Assembly (NCBI GenBank): GCA_031550975.1
Contig: JAVBOC010000008.1
Span: 1-64,000, forward strand
DNA length: 64,000 bases
Reading direction: 5' to 3'
Source of the DNA: UBA947 sp031550975
GTDB taxonomy: Bacteria > Cyanobacteriota > Vampirovibrionia > Gastranaerophilales > Gastranaerophilaceae
In this document: positions 7,777-15,793 of the stretch, one piece after another
Layout: each line of letters starts with the position of its first letter
Numbering within the stretch: the stretch's first letter is position 1
Position numbers and translations under genes: made by a program
The notes under the pieces: generated by a model
Told to the model about the DNA's origin: nothing
Seen by the model: the letters and a program-made list of their open reading frames with translations, nothing else
The model's database searches: none

Positions 7777-8970
7777 CTAACGCATTTTGCTTGCCTCTGC
7801 TCGCTTGCGTTTTTTAAGCATTTTTGCCTGGAATTCTTCGTCGTAGAGGAAATCGTGGCCATCTACCATGGTTTTTACGACAGCTGACGAGAAGATTCGG
7901 CGGGCGCTATAATAGGAAGTGTGCGCTACAACAAACGAACGCCAGCTTTTCACCCCGGAATTCTCATAAAAAATCCCTTTTGGCGAAACAAGCTGTAAGG
8001 AAGTGGATTTTTCCATCTCATCTATTGTCAAATTTCTTGCAGCCGGTATCCCAAGCGGATCTTCACGGAAATTTACTGTCACAAAAAACAGACCGTTTTC
8101 CATAAAATGTTTTAACAAATATTTATTAAAATGAGAAATTTGGTATTTTGGGTCGGTGATATCAGAATAAAAAAGTACCAGCGGGCTTGCATAATTTATG
8201 ACCCCCAAAGTCGTATCTTCGGGAGCGCATGCACTCTCTGTTGCTTCATCAATTTTGAGGTAATTCTCTTTTACGCGTGCGTCAACATTATCCAGTATAA
8301 TATCCCCTGTTGCTGTAGCGGCACCGATTTTGGCTCTAGCTATCGCCGCAAGACAGGTGTTTTTGTGCGGGTTTGCCGCAACGAATTTCTTGATAGCATC
8401 GCTTGATTCATAGGTATCAAACAGTTCTTTCAAATCAATATAACGAATTCTGCTAAAAGCATATTCGTAGGTTACGAAAGTTCCTGCTGAATAGCCGAAT
8501 AGTACGACTTTGTTGCCTTTGTTGTGTTCTTCTTTTACAAGGGTATTCAGTTGTTCAAGAACAGGCGCCATGTGAGGAGGTTTAGAAACCCAAATCGCGT
8601 CATGTAGATATGCTGAAATCATGCTTCGTGCGAAAAACGCTGCCGGAGCACCGGGGGATTTTGTCAAATCAAGCTGCGCGCGCATAAAAGCGATATCGTC
8701 TTTACTCTCATCACCCCAAAAGAAAATTGTCGGTTTTGGGTTGATTTTATATTTGTAATCATTAAACTGCGCACCTATGGTCTTTTTGTTTTTCTCGATT
8801 TTATCAACGAGCAGCGGGTGAAATTTCCCAACCCCTTTTTCAAACCAGACTCTATCTTTTTCACTGTTTGAGTCTGAACCGTTGATATAAATAAACGACA
8901 CACCGTTATTTGCAAAACAAGCATTTTGCATAAATAAACACATAACTAATAGAATAAACACTCTTGTCAT
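7777..8970 (-). CDS. Secreted alpha/beta-hydrolase-like protein
   Basis: 397 aa from the internal ATG at 8970, chosen because it gives a clean signal peptide (MTRVFILLVMCLFMQNACFA, cut before NNG) and has GGAAGA upstream; an ATG at 9018 would add 16 residues. VVLFGYSAGTFVTYEYAF near residue 160 contains the nucleophile elbow G-Y-S-A-G of serine hydrolases. An early FIYINGSDSN and a GHDFLYDEEF near the C-terminus could hold the other catalytic elements, though I cannot place the Asp/His with certainty. It is exported, so the periplasm or cell surface is likely; the substrate is unknown. It diverges from the lipid-synthesis island at 9059, so a lipase or esterase is possible. The gap 7614-7776 holds only repeat-like sequence. 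Confidence 0.6.
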   Translation of the reverse strand: MTRVFILLVMCLFMQNACFANNGVSFIYINGSDSNSEKDRVWFEKGVGKFHPLLVDKIEKNKKTIGAQFNDYKYKINPKPTIFFWGDESKDDIAFMRAQLDLTKSPGAPAAFFARSMISAYLHDAIWVSKPPHMAPVLEQLNTLVKEEHNKGNKVVLFGYSAGTFVTYEYAFSRIRYIDLKELFDTYESSDAIKKFVAANPHKNTCLAAIARAKIGAATATGDIILDNVDARVKENYLKIDEATESACAPEDTTLGVINYASPLVLFYSDITDPKYQISHFNKYLLKHFMENGLFFVTVNFREDPLGIPAARNLTIDEMEKSTSLQLVSPKGIFYENSGVKSWRSFVVAHTSYYSARRIFSSAVVKTMVDGHDFLYDEEFQAKMLKKRKRAEASKMR

Positions 8971-9058
8971 TCTTCCAAGAATAACACAAAATTTACAAAA
9001 TTGCGCTTTTAGTCGCAATGTGAGATAGTTGTTTTTAAGGTAGCGGGAGGTTTTTTGT

Positions 9059-10096
9059 ATGGAACAGCTTTTAATAACGCCGCATGTGCAAATCTGTGCG
9101 ATGTCGATTTATGCGGTTATGATAGCAATAACGCTGGGGATTTTTGCCGTTGGAATAATCAAAAAAGGAGCGGATTTTGGCAAGAACGGAGCGCCAGCGA
9201 GTTCGTCCAAGCGAACAAAACCACGCTTTTGTGAGCTGCCAATAATCCAAGGAGCGGATTTGTCTAATTTTAGACAGCGGATAAAATCGTTTTGGCTTAT
9301 TATAATCCTGTTTACGCTGGCTTTTGCGGTAAATAAAATCGTGGCATTTTTATTTATTATGTTTATAAGTTATCTTGCGCTCAAGGAATATTTTTCGCTG
9401 ATTTCCACTCGGCGCGTTGATAGACGAGTTTTGCTCTGGGCGTATTTAGCGATTCCGTTGCAGTTTTATTTCATTTATATCGGTTGGTTTGCAATGTTTT
9501 ATCTTTTTGTTCCTCTTTATATGTTTATGTTAATTCCGATGAGGATGGTTACGATAGGTGAAAATGAAGGGTTCTTAAAGGCTTGCGGGACAATGCATTG
9601 GGGCTTGATGACGGCGGTTTATGCACTTGGTTATTTGGCTTTGTATTTGGTTTTGCCTGTTGCAAAAAACCCTAACGGCGGAGGCATTGGGATACTTTTA
9701 TGTATACTAATAATCACGATTTTTAACGACTTTATGCAATATGTTTTCGGGAAAAGTTTTGGTAAATACAAAATTATCCCCAAAGTCAGCCCGAACAAAA
9801 CTTGGGAAGGTTTTATCGGCGGGGTGCTTTCAACGACAATATTGACGGCGTTTTTAGCGCCATATTTAACACCATTGACGATAAAACAAAGTATTTTTGC
9901 CGGGTTTGTGCTTTCGATTGCGGGATTCTTGGGTGATGTTATTATGTCGGCGATTAAGCGTGATATTGGAGTTAAAGACACTGGCACCTTGCTTCCGGGA
10001 CATGGCGGAATTTTAGACAGACTCGATAGTTTGATATTCACAGCACCGCTTTTCTTCCACTACTGTGCGTATTTGCATTATGCGGGGGCAATTTAG
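9059..10096 (+). CDS. cdsA: Phosphatidate cytidylyltransferase (CdsA/YnbB-like), with in-frame element B
   Basis: 345 aa integral membrane enzyme that makes CDP-diacylglycerol from phosphatidate and CTP. The family signature is near the C-terminus (SAIKRDIGVKDTGTLLPGHG followed by GILDRLDSL), after about eight membrane segments. Residues ~37-65, between the first and second membrane helices, are encoded by element B (9172-9250, flanked by GGAGC repeats); this adds 28 residues in a loop and keeps the frame. GGGAGG precedes the ATG. The plsC-like gene starts 2 bases after the stop. With the YnbA-like gene downstream, the block resembles the E. coli ynbA-ynbB pairing more than a housekeeping cdsA operon, so a second CdsA elsewhere is possible. 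Confidence 0.88.
   Translation: MEQLLITPHVQICAMSIYAVMIAITLGIFAVGIIKKGADFGKNGAPASSSKRTKPRFCELPIIQGADLSNFRQRIKSFWLIIILFTLAFAVNKIVAFLFIMFISYLALKEYFSLISTRRVDRRVLLWAYLAIPLQFYFIYIGWFAMFYLFVPLYMFMLIPMRMVTIGENEGFLKACGTMHWGLMTAVYALGYLALYLVLPVAKNPNGGGIGILLCILIITIFNDFMQYVFGKSFGKYKIIPKVSPNKTWEGFIGGVLSTTILTAFLAPYLTPLTIKQSIFAGFVLSIAGFLGDVIMSAIKRDIGVKDTGTLLPGHGGILDRLDSLIFTAPLFFHYCAYLHYAGAI
9172..9250 (+). repeat. Element B copy 2, in frame inside cdsA
   Basis: 79 bp, from GGATTTTGGC to GCCAATAATCCAA, with imperfect terminal inverted repeats. The 5-bp direct repeat GGAGC flanks it (9167-9171 and 9251-9255), a likely target duplication. Element plus duplication is 84 bp, i.e. 28 codons. Confidence 0.82.
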
Positions 10097-10097
10097 G

Positions 10098-10754
10098 ATG
10101 AATTTTTTAAAATACCTTTTCTTTTTATTCGTTGTAAAACCTTTTGTCTACGTGGTTTTGGGGATTAATGTAAAAAATCCGCAAAACTTGCCAAAGAAGG
10201 GTCCTGCGATACTTGTTGCAAACCACAATTCGCATGTTGATACCCTTGTTTTGATGTCGCTTTTTCAAATGGAGATGATTAATAAAGTTAACCCTGTTGC
10301 GGCGGCTGATTATTTTTTCAACACAAAAATGCGGCGGCTGATTTTTAAAACACTATTGGGCGCGATTCCGATAAATCGTGTTAGAGAAGGGTTTTCAAGA
10401 GAAAATATTTTTGCAGGGGTAAATGAGGCGCTGGAAAACGAACATATTTTAATAATTTACCCCGAAGGTACTCGTAGCATGGACAGCGAAATTCACGAGT
10501 TTAAAGCGGGAGTTGCGCATCTTGCAAAATCCAACCCGGAGGTGCCTGTAATCCCGATTTTTATTAACGGGCCGGATAGGATTCTGCCAAAATATGACAA
10601 TCTTTTGGTGCCGTTTATTTGTGACATTTATGTCGGTGAAGCGGTTAGGTTCGGACAAATAGAAAATGGAGACAAAAAAGTTTTCACCCAAAAGATTCAA
10701 GATGAAGTTATGGGGCTAAAAGCAGAGCATACAAAAACACACAAACAGTTATAA
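10098..10754 (+). CDS. 1-acylglycerol-3-phosphate acyltransferase, PlsC-like
   Basis: 218 aa. Catalytic motif NHNSHVD (H-x4-D) near residue 45 and PEGTRS near 130 place it in the PlsC/LPLAT family, which acylates lysophosphatidate to phosphatidate, the substrate of CdsA. An N-terminal hydrophobic segment (YLFFLFVVKPFVYVVLG) anchors it at the inner membrane. The start at 10098 is chosen because it follows the cdsA stop by one base and begins at the conserved N-terminus; an ATG at 10065 lies inside cdsA. Its position between CdsA-like and CDP-alcohol transferase genes fits a phospholipid pathway. Confidence 0.9.
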   Translation: MNFLKYLFFLFVVKPFVYVVLGINVKNPQNLPKKGPAILVANHNSHVDTLVLMSLFQMEMINKVNPVAAADYFFNTKMRRLIFKTLLGAIPINRVREGFSRENIFAGVNEALENEHILIIYPEGTRSMDSEIHEFKAGVAHLAKSNPEVPVIPIFINGPDRILPKYDNLLVPFICDIYVGEAVRFGQIENGDKKVFTQKIQDEVMGLKAEHTKTHKQL

Positions 10755-10762
10755 AGGAGAAA

Positions 10763-11374
10763 ATGATGATATCAGTTTATCAATTAAAAACCAATTTCCA
10801 AAATGTTTTGAGACCGATTGTTGAGAAGATGGCAAAAATAGGCATAACCGCAAACCAGGTAACAATTGCAGCGTTTTTACTCTCTTGCATCGCAGGAGCC
10901 TTGGTCGGGATATTTTATAAGCAAACAACGCTTGTGTTTTTAATTTTGCCTGTAATTTTGTTTATTCGAATGGCACTAAACGCGGTTGACGGGATGCTTG
11001 CTCGCGAACACAACCAAAAAAGCGCACTCGGAGCGATATTAAACGAACTTGGCGATATTTTGTCTGATGTTGTTATTTACGTTCCGTTTTTGTATGCGCT
11101 TTCAGTCGATATGTGGCTGATTATGCTTGTGGCTTTATTAGCAGTTATAAGTGAAACCTGCGGGATTATGGGGATTCAAATCGGGGCTTCAAGAAGATAC
11201 GACGGCCCGATGGGAAAAAGCGACCGTGCATTTTGGTTCTCACTGCTTGCAATTGTTCAAGCGTTTTTCTATATCCCGATGCCTGTTTTAGAAATCATCA
11301 TAAGCATTGTGATTTTACTGCTGGTTCATACAACCTACAACAGATGTGCGGGCGCTCTAAGAGAGATTAAATAA
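10763..11374 (+). CDS. CDP-alcohol phosphatidyltransferase, YnbA-like
   Basis: 203 aa with about six membrane helices. The family transfers a phosphatidyl group from CDP-diacylglycerol to an alcohol. The motif reads N-AVDGMLAR-x8-G-AILNELGD; two aspartates of the textbook D-x2-DG-x2-AR-x8-G-x3-D-x3-D motif are Asn. From memory E. coli YnbA has the same NALDGMLAR and GAILNE forms, so this is a subfamily trait and not decay. The acceptor alcohol of this subfamily is not known to me. It follows plsC by 8 bases and has an AAGGAG Shine-Dalgarno, so it is in the same operon as the CdsA- and PlsC-like genes. Confidence 0.82.
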   Translation: MMISVYQLKTNFQNVLRPIVEKMAKIGITANQVTIAAFLLSCIAGALVGIFYKQTTLVFLILPVILFIRMALNAVDGMLAREHNQKSALGAILNELGDILSDVVIYVPFLYALSVDMWLIMLVALLAVISETCGIMGIQIGASRRYDGPMGKSDRAFWFSLLAIVQAFFYIPMPVLEIIISIVILLLVHTTYNRCAGALREIK

Positions 11375-11381
11375 GTCTAGA

Positions 11382-12086
11382 ATGAAAGAAAAAATTAAGA
11401 AAATACTGAATAACAGGTATGTTGACCTTTTTCTAATGGCATTAATTATTTTTAACGTAGTATGCTTATGCCTGGAAACTGACAGCGGTATTTATCTTGC
11501 AAACAAAACATTTTTTCATAGAGTGGAAGTTGTATCTATAATAATTTTCACAATAGAATATATTTTGAGGTTCTTCACTTTAAACAGCTTTAAAGAGGTC
11601 CTGCATCCGTTGATGATTATTGATTTGCTTGCAATTCTACCGTTTTACTTGCCATTTGCACATTCTGACTTGAGAATTTTAAGAGTCTTCAGACTATTTA
11701 GGATTATGCGGATATTTAAACTAGCAAGATATTTTGATGCATTGCGAATGATGGGTAGAGTAGTTTATAAAAAACGAGTTGAACTTTTAAGTATTTTAGG
11801 AGTTTTAGGATTTTTGATATTCTTGAGTTCTTTTTTAATGTTCTACGCGGAACACGATGCACAGCCGGACAAGTTTAAAAGTATTTTAGATACCTTCTGG
11901 TGGTCAATAGTTACGTTTACAACCGTTGGCTATGGTGATGTCTACCCGGTTACCAGTTTTGGACGGTTATTATCCGCAATAATTGTCCTAATTGGAATTA
12001 TGCTGTTTGCTTTGCCAACAAGCATTCTCACAGCCGAATTTTTGACAATTTTTAAAAATGAACATTGTGAAAATAATCCAAAATAA
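11382..12086 (+). CDS. Voltage-gated potassium channel (ion transporter family)
   Basis: 234 aa, a six-helix voltage-gated cation channel subunit. S4 is clear near residues 97-120, with Arg/Lys every third position (LRILRVFRLFRIMRIFKLAR). The pore loop TTVGYGD near residue 183 gives K+ selectivity. It forms tetramers in the inner membrane. The gene starts 8 bases after the YnbA-like stop, with no obvious Shine-Dalgarno, and probably belongs to the same transcript. The functional link to lipid synthesis is unclear. There is no large C-terminal regulatory domain. Confidence 0.92.
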   Translation: MKEKIKKILNNRYVDLFLMALIIFNVVCLCLETDSGIYLANKTFFHRVEVVSIIIFTIEYILRFFTLNSFKEVLHPLMIIDLLAILPFYLPFAHSDLRILRVFRLFRIMRIFKLARYFDALRMMGRVVYKKRVELLSILGVLGFLIFLSSFLMFYAEHDAQPDKFKSILDTFWWSIVTFTTVGYGDVYPVTSFGRLLSAIIVLIGIMLFALPTSILTAEFLTIFKNEHCENNPK

Positions 12087-12095
12087 AGCAAGTTG

Positions 12096-12104
12096 TGTTA
12101 TAAT
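12096..12104 (+). promoter_or_regulatory. Extended -10 promoter of dapF, predicted leaderless
   Basis: TGT-TATAAT with the hexamer at 12099-12104, exactly 6 bases before the ATG at 12111. No Shine-Dalgarno is present. Confidence 0.65.
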
Positions 12105-12110
12105 AGTGGC

Positions 12111-12953
12111 ATGAAGACGATTAAATTAACAAAAATGGAAGGTCTAGGCAACGATTTTGTTATCGTTGACTATGATGAATTTGAAAAAACCGGGATGAAG
12201 ATGGATGATTTCGCCATCAAGGTTTGCAACAGAAACTTTGGCGTTGGCGCTGATGGCCTGATTATCCCAAAACTCAAATCTGAAGTTGCCGATATTTCAT
12301 GGTATTTTTACAACTCCGACGGGACAACCGCGCAAATGTGCGGTAACGGCATGAGATGCTATGCGAAATATTTATACGAAAAAGGGCTTGTGAAAGAAAA
12401 AATATTTTCTGTCGAAACCGGCGCGGGTATTATTAAACCCGAAATTATTGACGAAAATATGGTTAAAGTTAATATGGGAACGCCGATTTTAGAAGATAAA
12501 AAAATCCCGTTTTGCGGGGAGCGTAGTGTAAAAGTTTTAGATCGCGAATTTAAAATTTACCCTGTGTCTATGGGCAATCCGCACTGTATAATTTTTTGTG
12601 AACCGGGTGAAGACCCTTTAGAGATGGCAAAAACTTACGGGCCGGAGTTAGAAAAACACCACTATTTCCCGGAAAAGACAAATGTGGAATTTGTTAAAAT
12701 CGTTTCTCGTAACGAAATTGAACTGCGGGTTTTCGAGCGTGGATGCGGAATCACACTTGCTTGTGGAACCGGTGCATGTGCAACAGTTGTGGCTTGTGTT
12801 TTAAATAACTTAACAGAAGGTAAAGTTAAGGTGAATCTGCTTGGCGGGCCTGTATTTATTGAATGGCAAGGCTCTGCGGCAAATCCAAATCAGGATATTT
12901 TTATGACAGGTGCGGCAAATTACGTCTTCACCGCTGACTACATGTTGTCATAG
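12111..12953 (+). CDS. dapF: Diaminopimelate epimerase
   Basis: 280 aa. It converts LL- to meso-diaminopimelate for lysine and peptidoglycan synthesis, in the cytosol. The two catalytic cysteines are in MCGNGMRCYAKY near residue 75 and ACGTGACATVVA near 222; the N-terminal KMEGLGNDFVIVDY is typical. The start is placed at MKTIKLTKM; an in-frame ATG at 12093 would lie upstream of the -10 box and add six atypical residues. The TATAAT-N6-ATG arrangement implies a leaderless transcript separate from the channel gene. Confidence 0.96.
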   Translation: MKTIKLTKMEGLGNDFVIVDYDEFEKTGMKMDDFAIKVCNRNFGVGADGLIIPKLKSEVADISWYFYNSDGTTAQMCGNGMRCYAKYLYEKGLVKEKIFSVETGAGIIKPEIIDENMVKVNMGTPILEDKKIPFCGERSVKVLDREFKIYPVSMGNPHCIIFCEPGEDPLEMAKTYGPELEKHHYFPEKTNVEFVKIVSRNEIELRVFERGCGITLACGTGACATVVACVLNNLTEGKVKVNLLGGPVFIEWQGSAANPNQDIFMTGAANYVFTADYMLS

Positions 12954-12975
12954 GATTTGTTCATGATAATATAAT
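12945..12975 (+). promoter_or_regulatory. Promoter of the rpsF-ssb-rpsR operon
   Basis: TTGTCA (12945-12950), a 19-base spacer and TATAAT (12970-12975). The transcript would carry a leader of about 120 nt before rpsF. Confidence 0.5.
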
Positions 12976-13054
12976 TTAATAGTACTAGCAAAATAGAAAT
13001 AGGATAATCTCACTATTTGAAGGTTGCTTGAAATAGGAAAGATAAATATGATTC

Positions 13055-13087
13055 CGTGAGGCCATTTCTCACGAAATCAAGATTTCG
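13055..13087 (+). promoter_or_regulatory. Leader hairpins ahead of rpsF
   Basis: Two perfect inverted repeats overlap by 2 bases: CGTGAG/CTCACG (13055-13073) and CGAAATC/GATTTCG (13072-13087). They can only partly coexist and end 15 bases before the rpsF start. rpsF leaders in many bacteria bind the S6:S18 complex for feedback. I cannot confirm the conserved motif here. Confidence 0.4.
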
Positions 13088-13102
13088 GAGAAAGAAGGCA
13101 AA

Positions 13103-13402
13103 ATGAAAACATACGAATTATTAACGGTATTCAAACCAAACCTTGACGCTGACGAAACTGATAAAGTTGTTGATAAAATGAAAGCTTTAGTTTCTGAATT
13201 CGGCGGAAAAGTTACTGCAACAGACAAAATCGGCAGAAAAAAACTAGCTTATGAAATCAGCAATTTCAGAGACGGTTTCTTTGTGAATGTAATTATGAAC
13301 ATTCCTGCTGACAAAATTACTGAGTTCAAAAGACAATTACGTCTGAATGACAACATCATCAGAACAATGTTTTTAGAAGTAACAAGCAAAGCGGCGGTTT
13401 AG
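13103..13402 (+). CDS. rpsF: 30S ribosomal protein S6
   Basis: 99 aa, full length. Typical S6 start (MKTYELLTVFKPNLDADET) and central IGRKKLAYEI; it pairs with S18 on the 30S platform. First gene of the conserved rpsF-ssb-rpsR operon. AGAAGG precedes the ATG. Its TAG stop is the first three bases of a GGGACTA-type array. Confidence 0.97.
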   Translation: MKTYELLTVFKPNLDADETDKVVDKMKALVSEFGGKVTATDKIGRKKLAYEISNFRDGFFVNVIMNIPADKITEFKRQLRLNDNIIRTMFLEVTSKAAV

Positions 13403-13424
13403 GAACTAGGGACTAGAAACTAGG
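13400..13424 (+). repeat. GGGACTA heptamer array beginning at the rpsF stop
   Basis: TAGGAACTAGGGACTAG-type units in tandem; the stop codon TAG is part of the first unit. It fills the gap before ssb. Confidence 0.8.
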
Positions 13425-13437
13425 AAAAGAGAAAATT

Positions 13438-13842
13438 ATGTCATTAGCAAAAGCAGTTGTAACAGGAACAGTATACAGAGCACCGGAAAAACGTTTTACA
13501 CAAAACAACGTTGCGGTATCTGATTTCGTTCTAAATATCGGAGAAAGAGAAGAACTTTTTGTAAGAGTTGTTTCTAAAAGAACCGGCTTAGAAGAAACTG
13601 TTTCACTAATCAACAAAGGTGACAGAGTGCTTGTTGAAGGCAGACTTCAAACAAACGCTATCAAAACAGACAGCGGTGCAGAAAAACGGATTTTCGAAAT
13701 TGAAGCAAACGTAATCGAGAAATTCTCCGGCACAAGCGCTGATATCCCGGCTAACAAAAACTTCGGCACAGAAGAAATTGTTTCGTTTGAGTCAGACAAT
13801 TTCTCCAACGAGTTAATAGGCGAAGACGAAATCCCGTTCTAG
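13438..13842 (+). CDS. ssb: Single-stranded DNA-binding protein
   Basis: 134 aa with one OB fold: residues 1-~103 begin MSLAKAVVTGTVYRAPEKRF and include FVLNIGEREELFVRVVSK and GDRVLVEGRLQTNA. A short acidic tail ends EDEIPF, matching the conserved C-terminal SSB tip (DDDIPF) that docks repair and replication partners such as PriA and RecO. The protein protects single-stranded DNA at forks. Codon use and position between rpsF and rpsR are standard. Its TAG stop begins another GGGACTA array (13840-13868). Confidence 0.96.
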   Translation: MSLAKAVVTGTVYRAPEKRFTQNNVAVSDFVLNIGEREELFVRVVSKRTGLEETVSLINKGDRVLVEGRLQTNAIKTDSGAEKRIFEIEANVIEKFSGTSADIPANKNFGTEEIVSFESDNFSNELIGEDEIPF

Positions 13843-13868
13843 GGACTAGGGATTAGGAACTAGGAACT
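13840..13868 (+). repeat. GGGACTA heptamer array beginning at the ssb stop
   Basis: TAGGGACTAGGGATTAGGAA and a further unit follow directly; the ssb stop codon is the first TAG. Confidence 0.8.
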
Positions 13869-13921
13869 AATAATAATTAAAAAGTGTAGAAAAAAACAAG
13901 GCTAGAAAGGCGACTAAAACA

Positions 13922-14155
13922 ATGGCAAGACCATCAAAAGAAGACAGCAAAAAACGTAAAAATTGCGGACTATGTGCCGATAAAATTACTGAAATGGATT
14001 ATAAGGATTCAGCTAAATTAAAAAGATATTTAACTGAGGCTGGAAAAATTATTCCTAGAAGAATCACCGGCAACTGCGCGAAGCACCAAAGAATTGTTGT
14101 AACGGCAATCAAGCGCGCGCGTGAAGCTGCGATTATTCCTTATGTGTTCGACTAA
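13922..14155 (+). CDS. rpsR: 30S ribosomal protein S18
   Basis: 77 aa. Recognised by KNCGLCADKITEMDYKD, LKRYLTEAGKIIPRRITG and NCAKHQRIVVTAIKRAR. The CGLC and GNCAKH pairs correspond to the cysteine-containing (zinc-type) form of S18. It sits beside S6 on the 30S platform. AGAAAGG lies about 15 bases upstream. Last gene of the operon, followed by a strong terminator. Confidence 0.97.
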   Translation: MARPSKEDSKKRKNCGLCADKITEMDYKDSAKLKRYLTEAGKIIPRRITGNCAKHQRIVVTAIKRAREAAIIPYVFD

Positions 14156-14208
14156 CGGGAACGAGCAAGACAGCCCGAGCTAGCAAAAACAAAAGGAAGA
14201 TGACTTTT

Positions 14209-14245
14209 AAGACACCGACTGGTTTTGGTCGGTGTCTTTGTTTGT
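14209..14245 (+). terminator. Intrinsic terminator of rpsF-ssb-rpsR
   Basis: Perfect 11-bp stem AAGACACCGAC / GTCGGTGTCTT with an 8-base loop, followed by a T-rich run. Confidence 0.9.
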
Positions 14246-14297
14246 TATCCTATAAAAGGTGTAAAAACAAATAATTTTTGCAAATTTAGCTGTATTT

Positions 14298-14308
14298 TAT
14301 GCTATAAT
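14298..14308 (+). promoter_or_regulatory. Extended -10 promoter of the porin, short or no leader
   Basis: TATGCTATAAT; the hexamer ends 8 bases before the ATG at 14317. No Shine-Dalgarno. Confidence 0.6.
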
Positions 14309-14316
14309 AGATTGCC

Positions 14317-15669
14317 ATGAACAATTTAGTACGATTAACCCTGGCTGTAATATTTGCCCTAAATATTAACTACTGTTTCGCTCATTTGACAGAAATAGAG
14401 TCGTCTGATGGAAAAACTCTGCAAAGCACGGTAATAAAAGATGATGAGGATGAAATAATAAACTTACCGGTTGACAGGCTTCAGCCGGAACAACCTGCAG
14501 CGGAAACTCCTCCGAAGCATAAATTCCATCTCCCGAAAAAAAAGAAATCCAGACATTTGGAGTTGTTTGAATCAGCCGAAGTTATCCCAAACGCAGACAA
14601 GGAGTATGCCGGTTTTGATAACATGGTTGATACAGACAGAACAACCGACAAGCCTTTTAAGATTGAAGAAGAATCTTTGTTCGGTAAAATTTTGAGTATG
14701 CAAGTGACAAGAACAGACGTTGCAGCAAGACTTTTGAAAGACGAATTGACCTTCCGCATCCCAAAGGGGCCGGTTTCGAGAGTCCAGTTTTTCTCGTCCT
14801 ATCAGGGGAATCTTTCTAACTTATGGTCAGATGGTGACCGCGACATGAATTATGACTGGGGATTCTTGGATGCCGGGATTACGGCGTATACCAGAGATCC
14901 TCATACGGGTTTTTTGGTTCGGGCAAATTTAAAGCCCAGAGATCATTATCAGGGAATCATAACAGATGCATTTATAATTAACACAAGAATCCCGCACCAC
15001 AGGGTGCTTATCGGGAATTCAAGAAACCAGGTCGGATATGAGGGCGGTTCGGGTTCGTATACGTTGCCGTTTGCCATGCGCTCCCAAATTGCGAGGACTT
15101 TTGGTAACACACGCGCTCTTGGTGCAAGGATTGTCGGAAGCTGGGCGATGGTAGACTATGACTTTGCTTTTAACAGTTCCGGCAGATATTGGCAATCATT
15201 TTTCCCGGGGCCGGAATTCACAGGTTGGGTTGATTTCAAGCCGTTAGGCAAGACCGATGGCAGATGGGGCAAATTGGTTTTAGGCACCGGTATAAACACG
15301 GGTAAAACGGATACTTCCTATACTGTTGGCGGGTTTTACGCAGCATACGATTATAAAAGAGTTACCCTAAACTTTGAATATGCGATAGCAGACGGTTACA
15401 ACGGGCCGGTGCAGAGTACGAATAAGGCAAGCGGGTTTTATACAACGCTTGAGTATAAACTGACTCCGAAAATCCAGCTTGTCGCGCGTTATGACCAGTT
15501 TGACCCGAATAGAGATGTGGCAAACGACATGCGCACAGAGGTTTCTGCGGGGATAAATTATTACATAAAAGGTCAGGGGCTTCGTCTAATTCTAAATTAT
15601 GTCTATTGCAATAACCAAAACAGACCTGATAGCAGCCGAGTTGTCATCGGTACGCAGATTCTATTGTAG
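14317..15669 (+). CDS. Outer-membrane porin-like beta-barrel protein
   Basis: 450 aa. A signal peptide covers residues 1-~22 (LTLAVIFALNINYCFA). A low-complexity, charged region follows to about 110. The rest is rich in aromatic and alternating polar residues with repeated strand-like stretches such as VTLNFEYAIADGYNGP and KIQLVARYDQFDPNRDV. The C-terminal part resembles phosphate-selective porin (OprP/OprO) barrels, which let small solutes cross the outer membrane. It supports a diderm envelope. The last residues are ILL and not the usual aromatic. Its TAG stop starts a GGGACTA array. Confidence 0.7.
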   Translation: MNNLVRLTLAVIFALNINYCFAHLTEIESSDGKTLQSTVIKDDEDEIINLPVDRLQPEQPAAETPPKHKFHLPKKKKSRHLELFESAEVIPNADKEYAGFDNMVDTDRTTDKPFKIEEESLFGKILSMQVTRTDVAARLLKDELTFRIPKGPVSRVQFFSSYQGNLSNLWSDGDRDMNYDWGFLDAGITAYTRDPHTGFLVRANLKPRDHYQGIITDAFIINTRIPHHRVLIGNSRNQVGYEGGSGSYTLPFAMRSQIARTFGNTRALGARIVGSWAMVDYDFAFNSSGRYWQSFFPGPEFTGWVDFKPLGKTDGRWGKLVLGTGINTGKTDTSYTVGGFYAAYDYKRVTLNFEYAIADGYNGPVQSTNKASGFYTTLEYKLTPKIQLVARYDQFDPNRDVANDMRTEVSAGINYYIKGQGLRLILNYVYCNNQNRPDSSRVVIGTQILL

Positions 15670-15697
15670 GGACTAGGGACTAGGGACTAGGGACTAG
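15667..15697 (+). repeat. GGGACTA heptamer array, four near-perfect units, at the porin stop
   Basis: The cleanest array in the window: TAGGGAC repeated four times, starting with the porin's stop codon. Confidence 0.9.
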
Positions 15698-15760
15698 CAG
15701 GCAAAAGGGTTTTTTATTGGTCAATAAAAAAGTACACTTGGGGATTATCCTTATTATGTT

Positions 15761-15771
15761 TATGCTAAAAT
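15761..15771 (+). promoter_or_regulatory. Extended -10 promoter of rseP
   Basis: TATGCTAAAAT, giving a leader of about 16-20 nt with a GGAG Shine-Dalgarno before the ATG at 15794. Confidence 0.55.
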
Positions 15772-15793
15772 GGGACAAAACGGAGAACTTTGA

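Noticed and set aside
10979..11062. Loss of two catalytic Asp in the CDP-alcohol transferase, suggesting an inactive enzyme
   Set aside because: The Asn forms (N-x2-DG, GAILNE) match the YnbA subfamily as I recall it, so they are family-typical.
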